The notes beneath the pieces are model-generated. The model had not been told where the DNA came from. It saw only the letters and a program-made list of their open reading frames with translations, and searched no databases. Below, piece by piece: positions 1 through 13,530 of a stretch of DNA of 64,000 nucleotides. A program made the position numbers and the translations under genes. Numbering within the stretch: the stretch's first letter is position 1; the number at the start of each line of letters is the position of its first letter. The stretch comes from Epiperipatus broadwayi (lineage: Eukaryota > Onychophora > Udeonychophora > Euonychophora > Peripatidae), in contig JAQFVV010012402.1 of NCBI GenBank assembly GCA_028023455.1, positions 14,378,483-14,442,482 on the forward strand, written 5' to 3'.

Positions 1-197
1 TAATTTTTTAAAATAAAAATGCATTCACAATCAATTTTTTCTAAAAACTATTAGAACTTTTTTAAAATATGTTTTGTAAGTTTATGTATGATCATATTTA
101 TCTATTTATATATGTGTTTTGCATATATATATGTGTGTGTGTATATATATATGCTAAAATATGTGATTATGAATTATTATTTATTAATTTCTTACAG
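1..197 (+). other. ZC3H14: 3' end of an upstream intron of ZC3H14
   Basis: Intron sequence entering the window. It holds a TA/TG microsatellite at about 123-152 and ends in a T-rich tract and the acceptor TTTCTTACAG at 188-197. Open reading through this stretch is AT-rich read-through and not exon. The upstream exons, which in the family carry the N-terminal PWI-like domain and nuclear localisation signal, are outside the window. Confidence 0.8.
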
Positions 198-364
198 TAA
201 TCTATCTGCTAATCCAAAATTTATTGTTACTCTTGATGGTGCTAATGAGTTTGTTAAAAAGTCAACTAATTTAGTAGAATCTACAGATGACACATCTTCA
301 AATTATGTTTCTAGTAAATTTTCAGCTGATCAGAGAAATAATTTTAATCACAATATTTCTGATG
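198..364 (+). CDS. ZC3H14: ZC3H14 (Nab2-like poly(A)-binding protein), internal exon with PKFIVTLDG motif
   Basis: First visible coding exon of a ZC3H14/dNab2/MSUT2 orthologue, a nuclear poly(A) RNA-binding protein that restrains poly(A) tail length. The acceptor CTTACAG ends at 197 and the donor G|GTAAGT follows 364. The exon enters with a split codon whose third base is 198 and leaves in phase 1, its final G pairing with AT of the next exon to give Asp. The reading includes PKFIVTLDG, a short conserved motif of vertebrate ZC3H14 upstream of the fingers. It is followed by a Ser/Asn-rich linker that should be disordered. Motif, phase and the finger exons downstream make the assignment firm. 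How many exons lie upstream is not visible. Confidence 0.85.
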
Positions 365-2220
365 GTAAGTATGCAAAATGTATATGTAATTTAATAAATT
401 TATTAATATTTATTTAAAAATTTAATAAATACTTGCTATCTGATGAAATATTGAAATCTTCATAGTTTAAGACAGAGATGACTAATATATATCTGTAATA
501 TATTTATTACTTATATTACATATTTACAAAAATATACTGTAATAGATTGCTATATATAACTCACTGTTAAGGACTACTACCCCTCACTTAATATTTGTAT
601 TTGCTACATGATCCCGTTTAAGATTGATGATAGTGCTCAAGTGAGTTTTTATTTCCTCTATCACTTCTATATGTTTACCATAAAATTTCCCGATCATCAT
701 TTTTTGACAATTAACTTTCTGATGGTTAGTCCTAAGATCACTCCAAAACTGATAGCTTTACTTAGGGACTCACAACAATGACCAGAGCTTCAGAGTTCCA
801 TTTTTCATCACAGAAGTTCCACCAAAGAACATAAGCAAGACAGAAATCAACTCTACAATTCTAATAACTTCTCTGTTAACATTCTGGCAGTAACACAGTT
901 TAAAGATTGGACTCTATTTACAGTCCAAATAATGCTGACGATATATTTGAATACTAAACTAATTTGTGGAATAAAATAGTGAATAAGAAAAGTCACAATT
1001 AAATGTTTTCTATTATTTTAATAAAAAGTTTATTGAACTAACTAATAACGAAAAAACAATAAAATAATACTAATTCTAAGAATCACAAAATTACAAATAC
1101 ACTGATTAGAATTTCTATCCTGAGAAATATACACACAAAAGTAATATAGACAAATCTAAATGAGAAAAAAGAAAAGAAAATATTAATTGATGATTCAACA
1201 CATTAACTTATAACCCAATGTCCATTATAACATAGAATAGTTTAGATAAATTTTATATAAAATAATGACAGAAGAAAAAAAAAAATTATCTATAATCATA
1301 TAATATGTATATATATATATCCTTACGGATTTTATAATAATTAATAAGTTTACAGATTTTTTATTGTGCCATACTGTTTATTACGCTATGCTAACATCTT
1401 TGGCTTCAGAATTGTTCATGTTGAAGTACTTACAAGTTCTGCTGCTTTGAGTTATTTTCCAGGTTCCTTAATAATGTGATAGCAGGAAGGGTTATTTTTT
1501 GTATACTTATCCAGAATTTTCATTTAAAACAAGCAGTGTTATTTTCCAGGCATTACACATATTATCTAGACAAGCAAGACCCTCATCACGTTTTTCAGGG
1601 TAACATTGAGTCAATAATTAGACAGCTTCTTAGAACATTTTAGTGATGTAAATTTGAACCACTATATTTTTTCAGTATTAAATATCGTATTAATGAAATA
1701 TGTACCACTAGATGAACCTTTTCACTCTCTTTAAAATAATGCAAGATTAGTCTGGGTAGCTTTTATGGTTGGTCTGGATTTAAACCCCATCTTATTTAGG
1801 AAATGAGAACAAAAACCGATATTAAAAATGCACCTTTTATTTTTTTACTTATTACTTAAAATGTGACTAACCCGGAGTAATATGCCACAAATTTTTGTAT
1901 AATGGCACAATAAGCATTTCAAACTTTATTACATATTAGATGTTAAATAAATAAAAAATGATGATAATGACCAAATCATATATTCCCAATTTATAAAAAT
2001 CACATTGAAAAACTCTAAAAGAAACCACATCTCCTGATCATATCAATTTGCAAACATCTAGGCTACTTTTGCCTATCTGAAAGTTTTTTTTTTTAAAAAA
2101 CTTTAAGTATAAATAATTATATATCTTTTCATTAGCATGCATTTTCTTTTTTATTTAACTCTATATAAAATGAATTTATAACTTTCTTAAATATGGATTT
2201 ATCTTTCCTAGTTTATCCAA

Positions 2221-2281
2221 AAATAGAGTGGATAGCTGAAGGGAGCTTGAAAGTTTGTGTTCAAATCCCCTATAATTACAT
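2221..2281 (+). repeat. tRNA-like SINE fragment (family A)
   Basis: Matches the copy at 2641-2762 over the segment beginning AGAGTGGATAGCTGAAGGGA and running through the RNA polymerase III B-box-like TGTTCAAATCC (about 2258-2268) and the following CCTATAATTACAT. The 5' half with the A-box is missing, so it is truncated. Homology rests on four copies inside this window. Confidence 0.6.
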
Positions 2282-2640
2282 CTAAACTCCAAGTTTATAT
2301 AAATATATATTTGTATTCAAATATTACAGATTCAGCCTATATCCTGCTCATTCCCCTTCTGTGCTTTAAATGAACAAGATCTTATATATGAGGGGTAAGA
2401 ATGACTTAGAGTCAACCTGGACATGACAATAATATTGGCATCAACAAGGAATTTTGGGCATTCATTATCAGATTTTTAATGGTATGGATGGCTGAAGAGT
2501 TGAAAGGTTGAATAGATTGAAGCCTATCCATTAAAATTTGAAGATTTGCTATCTTAATATAAACCGAGCACTGATTATATATGTATGTGGGAGATGATGA
2601 TCTGGACTAACTGGTGAGTACTGGTTCAACACAAAATATG

Positions 2641-2762
2641 TATATTGGAGATCATTTATCATTTCATATGTGTGTGATCATGTGTATCGGTTGTATGAGA
2701 TAAAATGGATAGCTGACGGGAGCTTGAAAGTCTGTGTTTAAATCCCCTGTAATTACATATAA
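2641..2762 (+). repeat. tRNA-like SINE (family A), fuller copy
   Basis: About 120 bp shared with 2221-2281 and with both arms of 23690-23895. The head reads TATATTGGAGATCATTTATC, followed by TCATGTGTATCGGTTGTATG, which resembles a degenerate tRNA A-box region. Then come GATAGCTGACGGGAGCTTG and a B-box-like TGTTTAAATCC (about 2735-2745). It is probably a tRNA-derived SINE. No LINE-related tail or target-site duplication was resolved in the AT-rich flanks. Confidence 0.6.
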
Positions 2763-4766
2763 CATATTTATAAATTAAATGCAAACCAACACAAAATCCC
2801 CTAGGATATTAAATATAATTATCAGAGAATATATGCTTTGCAAATTTTTATCCTTGCATTTATTATGACATCAATGCTCAATTATTAAATGATATAATTA
2901 TGAATAATTATCATTTGTAAGGTAATTTATGATCTGATTTTAATTATTTATTTTTTTAACTATTTCTTAGTTTTTAATGATCTTAAACTTTTCTGAGCTC
3001 TTTGTAATTTCTAGTAAAATGAGTGCATGACTCGTTGAGTTCATATAATCACAATATATATATACATTTGTGAATATGATTGTTTAAGATTGTTTGATGA
3101 GAAACTTTGTGTATAATGTTTAAGTTATCTACATTAGACTTAATAAATGCCTGTAAAAAACATTGGTTGGTTCTGTTTTATTGTTGTTCATATGAAAACT
3201 TTTTTATTAGAGTACATGCTGGCAATCAAAACATTTTATTGAAAAATTAAATTACAAATAAATAAATAAAAAGATAACATTTTTATATGACTATAGAGAC
3301 TTCTTCATCAGAGTTTTCTCATCTTTTAGTTTTAGGAGTGTGATTTTTTTTTTTAAATTTTATTCCTGTTTTCCTCTTTATTCTCAAAGATTTTTGAGGA
3401 GTTATAGACTGATTTTTTTCCCCAACAAATATTTCTAAAAGTATTATTCTTAATTCATTCTTCATTTGTGTTGTAGATCCTTTTAAAAATTTCTATAGCC
3501 TCTTAAGAATCTCCAGGTATTTTAGTCATTTTTTTGTCCGAATTCATATTTTATTAAAATTGATATTTTGTTAATTTTTTTATGTGGGTAAATGGCTGAT
3601 GAATTAGATTTCTTTCTAATAATAAAAATATAGTCTCCTTTTCTGAGCTTATTTTATGATTAGTTTGTTTGATATATGAAAATGGGAATATCCAACATGG
3701 AATTTTATGACTGGCATGGCATTCTAAAGGAATTGTATTATTGGAATGTGAAAATACTTTATTGTCTTTTTAAAAAATAATATTCACTATATTGATATTA
3801 TTTTTTTAAAAATTATCAATTTCGTCAGTAGCCTCATTTAGTGTAAGATAAAACCAAAACCATCTTAATTTCTGAATGATTAAAACTTTTTATTTATTTA
3901 CATATTGTACAAAAAGATCTCACTCTCAACATTTTGTTTGAAGTGATTAAAATCTTACATAGAGATATATTGCTGAATATAAAGGATTTTTTTGTACTAC
4001 TTAACCAAGACATCTCTATTGCCTAAAAAGTTGTTGCTGGAAATGCCTTTGGCCAGAATATTATATATAAGATCTTTTTATCTAATTAAAAAAAAAAAAA
4101 AGCTTGATTATTTAGGAATTAAGACACCAGTGCCTTACATAAATACAGTTATTTATAAAATTGGTAAAGTTTTTAAGAAAGAATAATATTAACAAAGTAT
4201 ATATTATTTTATAAAAAATTGTGAATTTTTTTACATGTAAGAATACAATTCTTTAAAATGCTATGACATTTATGAAATTCTATACTGGATCTGCCCACTT
4301 TCAGACATAAAAAGATGACTATATTTTTACTGATAGAAAGGAATCTAGTTCATCAGTCATTAATTAATAAAACATCATTTTTTTGTAAAATACGAATGTT
4401 AAAAATTGATTAATATGATGAAAAGATTACTAAGAGAGGCTATAGAAATTTTTAAAAATGCCCAAACATTGTTGAGAAATTTGAATTAAGCAAGATCAGT
4501 GTTAATTAGAAAATAAATCTGCATTTGCAATACCTTAACTAGTGATCTTAGAAAATGGAAAAGAAGACAATAATTTAAAAAGTAAACTCTTATAATTTAA
4601 AGAAGAGAAAGCATAGATGATGTGCTTATGATCACACCAATTTTAGCCTTTTATTTTTTTTTAATAAACCATTTTCTTTGACTGCCAATATGTTCTCCAG
4701 TGGAAAAAATTTTGGTTAGCAGTTTTCAGTTTCTATATTAACCTTTTATGAATTGTTATGTTTTAG

Positions 4767-4893
4767 ATAGCCGAAATTCTATTAGTGATGAGCCTCTTGT
4801 TAAAAAGGAAAAGCTGGTTGAACGTTGTCGATTCTGGCCTGCTTGTAAAAGTGCTGATAGTTGTTTATATCATCATCCAAGTTCACAATGCAG
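4767..4893 (+). CDS. ZC3H14: ZC3H14 exon: CCCH finger 1 and first Cys of finger 2
   Basis: The acceptor TGTTTTAG ends at 4766 and the donor AG|GTATGG follows 4893. It enters in phase 1 (completing Asp) and leaves in phase 2 (Arg split AG|A). The translation carries LVERCRFWPACKSADSCLYH, finger 1 with C-x5-C-x5-C-x3-H spacing, then a His-Pro and the first Cys of finger 2 close to the splice site. In ZC3H14 and Nab2 these tandem fingers bind polyadenosine RNA. The sequence before finger 1 is acidic and basic (DEPLVKKEKLVERC), matching the family's LERCKYWPAC context. The finger 1/2 split across exons makes both exons obligatory for function. Confidence 0.93.
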
Positions 4894-5834
4894 GTATGGT
4901 CATTTATATTTTAAATTAGAAATTTAATATAATATTAAACTTTTACAGATATATAATACATACATATGTGTTTATATATATGTACTATAACAGTATAAAA
5001 ATGAATAAGAAAGAAAAAAGAGATTCTGTTACATGTCCAAACTTTGGACAACAAATCTGTAATGGTATAAAAATGAGAACATGAAAATTTCTCTTATTAA
5101 TGCCCCAAGTCTTTGAGAAAGCTAAATATGTAACAGTACAAAATGAGGAAATGTTTAATTAATCTATTTATTATAATAAAATACCAATATGTATGAACTC
5201 TAAAATGTGTAATGGACTAAATTGATCATGTGGGAGTGTTAATTTTTATATACCCTTTGAATTGATTAAAGCCAAACTCTGAAGCAGTATAAATTATACA
5301 GTACCAAATTTGTAATAATATAAACAGGTTAGCTAAAATTAATGGAATTACATAAGTTTAATAAACCAAATCTGTAATGGAATAAAATGAAAAAAGGTTA
5401 AGTAAGTTCTATTAATGAAGTAATCCAAAATCTATATTGAATATAGTTAAAATGTATAAGATTCTATATATTAAATAAATATCAACCCAACTGGATGCCA
5501 ATATTCTATACCCAATATAAATAATATATTTGTAAATTTATAACAAATATGTTAAGTAATAATATTAGTATTCATTTATAGTATAATTATCCCTTTTAGT
5601 ATTATACACTAAAATTTATTAGTATTTAAAATGAATACAATTATATAAGCTTGATTATTATATAAAATTTTATCATAAATGATTTATTGACTAGCTTTTA
5701 TGTTAAAATGATACCAATTGAAAATCATAAAATATTAGGTTCACTTTTAATAATTACTGAATTCTAGTATAGTAATAAAATTTATATTTAGTTAAATAAT
5801 ATTTGTTTTAAATCGCATGTTGTTATTAAATTAG

Positions 5835-6162
5835 TAATGACATGAAAGTTGCTATTCTTTCACATGCGCCTTACTATTGTTTTCAGACAGCCAATAGCTG
5901 TTAAACAGCGGTCTGAGGAGCGATCAGGCCTAGACACATGACAGAGATTTTGATAAGAAAAGAATGCTTTCAAGCCAAGATGCTTAAGACTGGCTTATAT
6001 ATATAAAAGTTAAGTAAAAGAAAAGATTGGTATCATTCTTTTCTTATCAAAATCTCTGTCATGTGTCTAGGCCTGATCCTCAGACCACTGTTTAACAGCT
6101 ATTGGCTGTCTGAAAACAACAGTAAGGCGCATGTGAAAGAATAGCAACCTTTCAAGTCATTA
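5835..6162. repeat. Foldback (MITE-like) element, about 130-bp inverted arms
   Basis: The left arm 5835-5966 and right arm 6034-6162 are near-perfect reverse complements separated by a 67-bp spacer. Shared arm landmarks are CACATGCGCCTTACT, CAGACAGCCAATAGCTG, AGGCCTAGACACATGACAGA and GATAAGAAAAGAATG. Arms differ by a few substitutions and a small indel (GAGGAGCGATC against GATCCTC). There is no coding capacity. Outer ends read TAATGAC...GTCATTA. No convincing target-site duplication was found. It is probably a non-autonomous DNA transposon, family unknown. Confidence 0.75.
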
Positions 6163-9100
6163 TTATTTAGTTAATTAAATTTTATATGTTTATGTTTGCA
6201 ATGAGACTGAATGGTGATTACTATATCATATATTTAATAATTTAAATAAGACTATTTAATCAAATTTAATAAATAATTTTATTTACAAATTAATAATAAG
6301 ACAATTAATATGCTTTAATAATTTAAATCTATATATTATAAAATATTATACATGTTTGAACTGTAAGATGGTGCAAAGGCATTACACATTTTTAAAATTA
6401 CAAAGAAAATATCCATTTATTGTCTCCAATAAACAGTATATGTATAACATATAAAAGAAAATATTAATTTATTCCAATTTTCCTATCGATCATTTATCAA
6501 CAAAGAAAACAAATTATTAAATAAAAAATTTATTATAATTGTTTTAAATATAAATTTAGAGTTAGTTACTTAAAATTTTCTTTTGGTTAATTATATATTT
6601 ATGTGTTCAGTCACACACACACACATTAAATAACCTTTTAAACAAGAGTAATATTAATATAAACAATAGTTAGATAAATAAAATATACAACTTGCATGAA
6701 CAGTGATCAGTATTTATACCCTAAGAGTTCTCCATTCTTTAAGTCACTTTGTATTAAGTCCACTTGTAAGTCCATCAGAAAATCCATAAAATGATGATAT
6801 TTTAAAATACAGTAATTTCGAAGAGTTTGTTTCTTATAGAAGTATCTGTAGTTTATTTAATAAAATAATTCTTAATGATTTACAACAAGATCCACATTGT
6901 AATTCCTGTTAAGTAACAAGTATTATTTATCCTTTTAAAATGATTATTTCAAATTCGTAATTATTTTATTTGAAGTTATAATTCTTAGCAAATTATTTAT
7001 TTTTTTTGGTTGGCACACAAGTAATCATATATAAATATATTAATTCATATAGTTAAACTTTATTAACATTTTTATAACTTTTAATTATTCCATTTGATAA
7101 ATTATTATCTTTTGCAAATTATTGATTTGTTGGCACTCACTGTAGACATATATATATATTAATTCACATAGTTTTAAATAAGCATTTTAAACTTTTCTTC
7201 TAGAATGCTCTTAAACAAATTCCATTTTAGTTGTTTCAATAAGGTACCTTTTAAAAGATTACATCTATTCTTTTTGAAGTAAACATCAAATTTCATGTTT
7301 AGCTATTCATATTGTTGTTTATTAAAACATTTTTAAAATATATATTATTTTAAAAAAAGATTTATTTACTGTGAAAACACAATATTAAATGAAGTGATCA
7401 ATATACATAATATATATAGAGAGAGACAAGTAAGTGTGGATGAGTCTGTGTCCCAAGTTAAATCACAGAAAACATATATCATTTATTTACTGATATAATT
7501 TTGAAGTCATTGATGTAGATATAACTAATTCATCTCTTTTTTAAAAAAAAAATCACTTTTATTAGAATTCTTTTTATAACTAGCGTCTCAAATGATATGT
7601 TTTCTTTTAATTTCAACAGAAGAATATTTTAAAATAAAATAATAACAAAAATTTTACCATTTCTCCTTTAAAATAAAAATACATTTGTTGGTTTAACAAA
7701 AAAAAAATATTATATGTTTATGGAGTTGATTTTGTATCTATCATTTATTGCTAATCTTATTATAGTAATGTTGCTACTCAGTAGTGTAGTTTTTAACTTC
7801 TTTTAGGCCAATAGCTAGTACTCTGTAATTGGAAGATCTCATTCGTAATTTTACTTAGCTCTCATAATTGTAAGCAAATCAGTTTTGTCTGACATTTTTA
7901 TCATGAAATAATTTACTGTACATAAAAATTTTAATTTTTTATCAAATATTTTTAGCACTGATTAATTTGATTTTACAACAGTAAATATTTCACTTGTGCT
8001 GTGATCAGAATAGTCAAATTTCATTTATCAAGCTTTCAAAAAAGCTCTACTTTTAAGATTTTTTTACAATATATATATATATTGTACCTAACTGAAGTTT
8101 CACTTAGTTCCAAAAGAAGCCAAAGGTTATCTTAGCTTAACCTTTTGATTTGAAATTGTCTGATTTTTAAAAAAATAATAATGATAAAAATGAAAATTAA
8201 ATTAGTTAATGACTAAAATAGGATAATCTTGTATTGATTGTAATCATTATTGTATTATGGAATTATGTCTAAGTATTTTTAAAAAAAAAGGTATATGAGT
8301 TAGGTTGGTAAGAAATGCTAAATAATAATTTGAATTCTAAAAAAAAGGAAAGATATCAGAAATAGTTGTCAGTTTGTAAGTAATATTAAATGATATAATC
8401 TATTCTAATGTTTAAATAATAATAATGAGATATTATTATTAAGTTGGAATAAGTAAGTAATAAATTTTTAAAAAAATGATATATAAGTTTTTATTAAAAA
8501 ATAAGAATATTTGTTATTAGTTTTGTAGTTTAACATTCAGTTATAAAAATTATTTAGATTAAATATTCATTAACATTCTATTGTTGTAGTTTTAAAAATA
8601 ACTTTTAAACAATTAACTTGCATTCTTATGTGAGAATGTGCATGCATTGACATGGAAACATAAAAAAAAAAAAGTAATTTAATTCCAATATTGTTTAAAA
8701 TAAATAAATAAAACAAATGTGTGGATAAAATTATTTCAATGAAATATTTATGGGTTTAATAAAGAGTATAACTTTAAATTTTATATTTATTACTATGGGT
8801 TGGATAAAATATCATTTAAAAAAAAAATTATTGCACAATATTTGTTAATAATAAAATTTTGATTTTCCAGCTGAAGGTCACGTGGTATAAGAAAATTATA
8901 TTGATTACGTCATTAGATCGATTCTACAGCTAGTTTGTTGGAATATTTAAATTTAATAAAAAATAGTTTTTATTGGTTTTTAAATAAACTGTAGGGGGGG
9001 TGAAAAATTGTGAGATAAACGGAAGATCTAAGGGGTCATTCAGTTGCTGATCTGTTTTAAATATATGTGTAGCTGAATCTTAAAAGTTCTTTAATAAAAA

Positions 9101-9999
9101 GTAACTTTTAAAACTTTATATTTTCTAAAAAAAATAAAAGTATGTTTTTAAAACCATTATTTTAAATCGTCCAGTAATGACAGTGGGCTGAGAAGAAAAG
9201 GTTATCCGTTTTTCTGACAGTTTTTCATTACAATTGAGGCATTAAAATTTACGGTAAAATGTTTGCAGAAAATACAGCATCTCATATTTCATTTACTTTT
9301 ATTCTATTCATTTTTCTTTATTTAGAAGTAAAACTTAAATTATTAAGTATTGTTATGGTTAAAGACTTTATTGCACTAAAATATAGTATATTTCCCATCA
9401 AATTAAAAATACACGTGAAGAAGAAATTAAAAAAAAAAAAGGACATCAAACATTTTAAAATATTAAAATGGAAATGCGTTAGCGTCTTTATAAATTAAAA
9501 GTGACATTAAATTTAATACTTTATTACTTAATAGATGATATATATACATTTAAATATGCTCTTAACAGAATCATGTTTCTGTGGACAATATGTAGTTTAA
9601 AATACTAATTCTTATTTATGCTAGTAGTATGAAAAGAATTTGTTTGAAAGCAAAACTTTAAAAGAATTTAAAGATATTATTAATGAACTTGTCTCTATCA
9701 AATGCATAATGTTTGGTTATAATTGCCAGTACTTATAAGTAACTTTATGACCGTTGATCTTTGCTCATAAACGGAGGAATGTCTTAATTATAAAAAAAAT
9801 CTACTCTTATGTTTAATAAATAAAAGGAAATTTGTTTAAAAAAAAAGAAATACATTTTTAAATATTAAGAAACGTTTTAAAAAAAGAGCTCTATTTTAAA
9901 AAAATGCACTTATCTAAAGAAGAACAGTGAAAGTTAACTAAATAGATATATTATAATTATTCCACGTTTGAACCTAGGATTATAAATATAAAAAAAATG

Positions 10000-10084
10000 T
10001 ACTCAGCTGAAGAATTTATTTTTTCAATGCTGGCTTATTATACGTATACTTATACTTATGCTACTCAGCTGAAGAATTTATTTT
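10000..10084 (+). repeat. Short direct repeat pair
   Basis: The string ACTCAGCTGAAGAATTTATT occurs at 10001-10020 and again at 10063-10082. Matching extends a few bases either side, and the copies are 62 bp apart. It looks like a local duplication. No function is suggested. Confidence 0.7.
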
Positions 10085-13000
10085 CCAAAGCCAAGTCATG
10101 TTTATGCTTACGATGTTTTATTATTTTAATATTTAAAATTATCTTTAAAGATAAAAGAAAGTGGAAGTGTTTATATAAAGAACTACTGAATAATTTTGTT
10201 TTGAAAATCATTGCCATGTGTATAAATGTAGTAATTGAAGCTTCGAATTCGGATAGATATCTTAACATGGATAAATTGTCTACGCATTATGAAATGGAAA
10301 AATCATTACAGAGCTGAAATATGAACTTGAATTAATGTTTTTTTTTTTTTTTTTATGGTCTGCTTTATTGGTTTTAAAAAAAAAGAAACCATAAAAATAT
10401 TATGCTATTAAATTTTATGTAACACTTTTGGCATAAATATACAGGTAAACTAGGGTTATAACTTTAAAACGAAATAGGTTTATTTGAATGAGCAAATGTT
10501 TCTTGCCATTCTTAAGTAGATTTAGTTTATTTATCAAGCATTACACTAGCTAGTTTTTATTTAATAATTTTATTATAGAGATTAAAATATCATAGTCTTA
10601 TTTTCATATAAATGGGATGTTTTACTCAATTTTTATTTTAAATTGACTAAAGAAGTTTATCAGAGAATATCCATTCATTTGTTTTATGAATGTTATATTA
10701 GTAATAGTTACAAATATTTTATATTCATCGAGAAGTAAATACTCTTGCATTTAATTTACAATTTTAAAAGTCCACTAGTTATTATATTTTTAGCATTTAA
10801 TATTTTGTTATGTGTGCATTGTGCCTTGCCTAGAATTTTATATGCATTTAAGTTTAAAGTATTTTCTACAGTAGTCAGTTGACACATAGTTTGCTTTATT
10901 GGTTCGAACATTGGATATACGTTTTGTATTTTATAAATTTCTTGGAAATAACTTAGTTAGTTTAAGTGAAGTATATATCTTGCTATTAGTTAGAATTTGT
11001 TAGCCTCAAGAGTTAGGCTTAGTTTATAATTTTTGAATATGCCTTATGGAGTCGAGAAAAATCCTACATCCTTATTGTATTGTATTTCCATGATTTGATA
11101 GTGCATATTCCCAAAAGAGGGTTATTGTATTGTATTTTTTAGTGATGATGATCACATTTATAAGCATTGGAAATCCCATGAGAGGATTGTGCTTTTCTGG
11201 TGGGTGTTCCTGTTCCCAGATGTACTGAAGATGAATACCAGACATCTTTGTTTTGCCTCGAAGTTGGGTATTTTTGGAAGCCACCATATTCTTTTCCAGC
11301 TCTGAGGAGCCTAGTATTTTTATATTTTTGCCTATCATTCATGATGACTTAATGCTAATTCCACCACAGTAGGTGATGTTGCATTTGTTTTAGATTTGTG
11401 ATGACAAGATATGCTTGTTTGAGGAAATGTATTTCTTCAGGTAGTTGTAGCTAATTTAAGGCTCATAGGTATATCAATGTTTGAATTGTGTTGCTATGAT
11501 AGTTTTATCACGCACAAGCTAACCAACAATAAGTTATATTTATTTTAAAGTATGTTAAATATGCATATGGTATAAGTGGCAATTCACACATAATAATTTA
11601 ATATTTTCATCCAGAGTTTCGCCGCTAGATTTGTAAGTCTGTTATATTATTAATTTTATAACATTGAGGGAATAATTTTATGTGGACTAAATGTATTTTA
11701 AAAAAAAGTATAACTAATCTCTGATGAATGAATGTCCCATACACATAACTTAGTTTTATTTTAAGATTAGTTTAATCTAATTTAAAAATATATCATTAGT
11801 TTAATATTAGTTATGTCAGTGTAAACAGTTGTAGTTCTCAAAAATATATGCTTTTCCAACTTAGCGTTTGTTAAGTTTAGGATTATAAAATTAAGTTAGA
11901 GGTTCAAATATAAACCTAGTTTTTGTGTGTTATTCTGATTACTAGATGACACCATAATGTTTTAAAATATTTTAATAAAGAAAATTTATAATGTGCTTAT
12001 TACATACAGACATTATAATTAAAGTTAAAGATTGTAAAATGTCTAATTATTAAAAGAGATTAAAATTGAATAGCCTTAGCCTGTTATTAAGTATAATAAT
12101 GTAAACTAAAGGAAATTATTAAAAGTCAAAATACTTATGTTAAATCCCAGTGTGACATTGGCAATGATTGTAGCCCATTAAATTTGTAAGAATTTCTTAT
12201 TGTTCTTAATAAATCAAATTATTATTATTTCAAAAGTTTTGTTTGTTTGTTTTACTTTTATATGAAAATATACTATTGTCTTGGGTTCCAAGTTCACAAA
12301 ATCTTAAATTGTTAAATTCTAAGTCAATTAAATATAGTTGATATTGTCTTGAAAATTAACAAGCTATGTTAAAGTAAATGATTCTCATATTGAATCACAA
12401 ATACAGATAATTGCATTATAGCAGATACCTAATTAAATATTTAGTTAAAAGTTTATTTTTTTTAAATTATCGGTATATCTTTCAGATTAAAGATTATGCA
12501 ATATCAGATTAACAATATTAGTACTTCAGAAGAATATTTTAATTAATATTATTTTAAAAGCTGCACATTATCTTATATTCACTGCACATCATCTATCATC
12601 ATCTTAAATCTTATTTATTTAAAGAATTCTAATCCATTTGCATTTGAGGTCTTTAGTGGTTGTCTATGCGTATGGAAAGGCATTAAAAGTACCTTTGCTC
12701 TTTTCTTTTCTCAAATAATATCTTAGATAATAGGCCATTATTAGTTAAATTTAAATTGATTCATTAAATTGTTTGAATTAATGTTTGTTTTGTTTATTAT
12801 TTTAAGATTGAACATATTCTAATTATTTTATGGTCAGCTAAGATATCACTTATTTATTTATTAATCACAGTAATTCTTTATTAGACAACTTAACTTAAAC
12901 TGTAATTTTGCACAAGTGTTTTAGTTTTAAAATCCCTGAGGTTATTTACTCTTGTTGTTTTAGTAAATATAATTCTGTAAGATAATCTTATAAAGTAAAG

Positions 13001-13244
13001 CATCATAGGTCTTATTCAGAGAGTGTATGATTTATTGGTAAGACTAATATGGTAAGCATTGATTAATGATTTAAATAATCTTTTGTATGGATTATTAAAA
13101 GATCAATATGGTTATAGTTCATCAGGATTTGATCTTTATTTGATTATACATCTCTGGATCATCATCTCTTTTCTTTAAATTTATTGTAACCCCACTGAGC
13201 CGAGTCGTTTAGAGTCTCTAATTTATAGTTCATTTTATATTATT

Positions 13245-13530
13245 TCAATTCTATTCCATTTCTTTTCATTTCATATCTTCTATCATCTCATTTCATTTCT
13301 CTCTCCTTTATTCTATCTTCTTCTTATATCTCTCTTTCATATCTTTCTTTTCTCTCACTCTCTCATTTCTTTATTAGCATTATCTCTTTTTCTCTCTTTC
13401 TCTTTCTCACACCCCCTCTTATTCTAGTAGGTTATATTTTACTTCCATTTTATAATTTTCTCCCTTTCTTCTCTTCCTCTTTTATTTTATTTCTTATTAT
13501 CTCTCCCTCTCTCTATTTTATAAGGTTACA
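13245..13530 (+). repeat. Pyrimidine-rich (TCTTT/TCTC)n tract
   Basis: About 285 bases are almost purely C and T on the + strand, in irregular CTCT, TTTC and TTCAT units, ending near CTCTCCCTCTCTCTATTTT. This is a degenerate microsatellite about 860 bp before the third visible exon. It could form triplex or act as a distant polypyrimidine element, but nothing in the sequence shows use. Confidence 0.75.

Larger units (their letters stand above)
365..4766 (+). other. ZC3H14: Intron (4.4 kb) with SINE pieces
   Basis: GT-AG intron (GTAAGT...TTTTAG). It contains two copies of a tRNA-like SINE (listed separately). Stretches at about 560-960 and 1360-1700 are less AT-biased and may be old repeats, but I recognise nothing in them. 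The remainder (2770-4766) is low-complexity AT-rich DNA with homopolymer runs. The small reading frame at 3992-4186 has no recognisable product. Confidence 0.8.

Noticed and set aside
88-197. Open reading extending the first exon upstream to an ATG at 88
   Set aside because: The extension is AT/TG microsatellite translating to Ile/Tyr/Val runs, and a good acceptor at 188-197 marks the exon start.
11072-11342. Minus-strand overlapping frames of 67-88 codons
   Set aside because: Two frames overlap, no motif or homology pattern is visible, and the composition suggests an old repeat.
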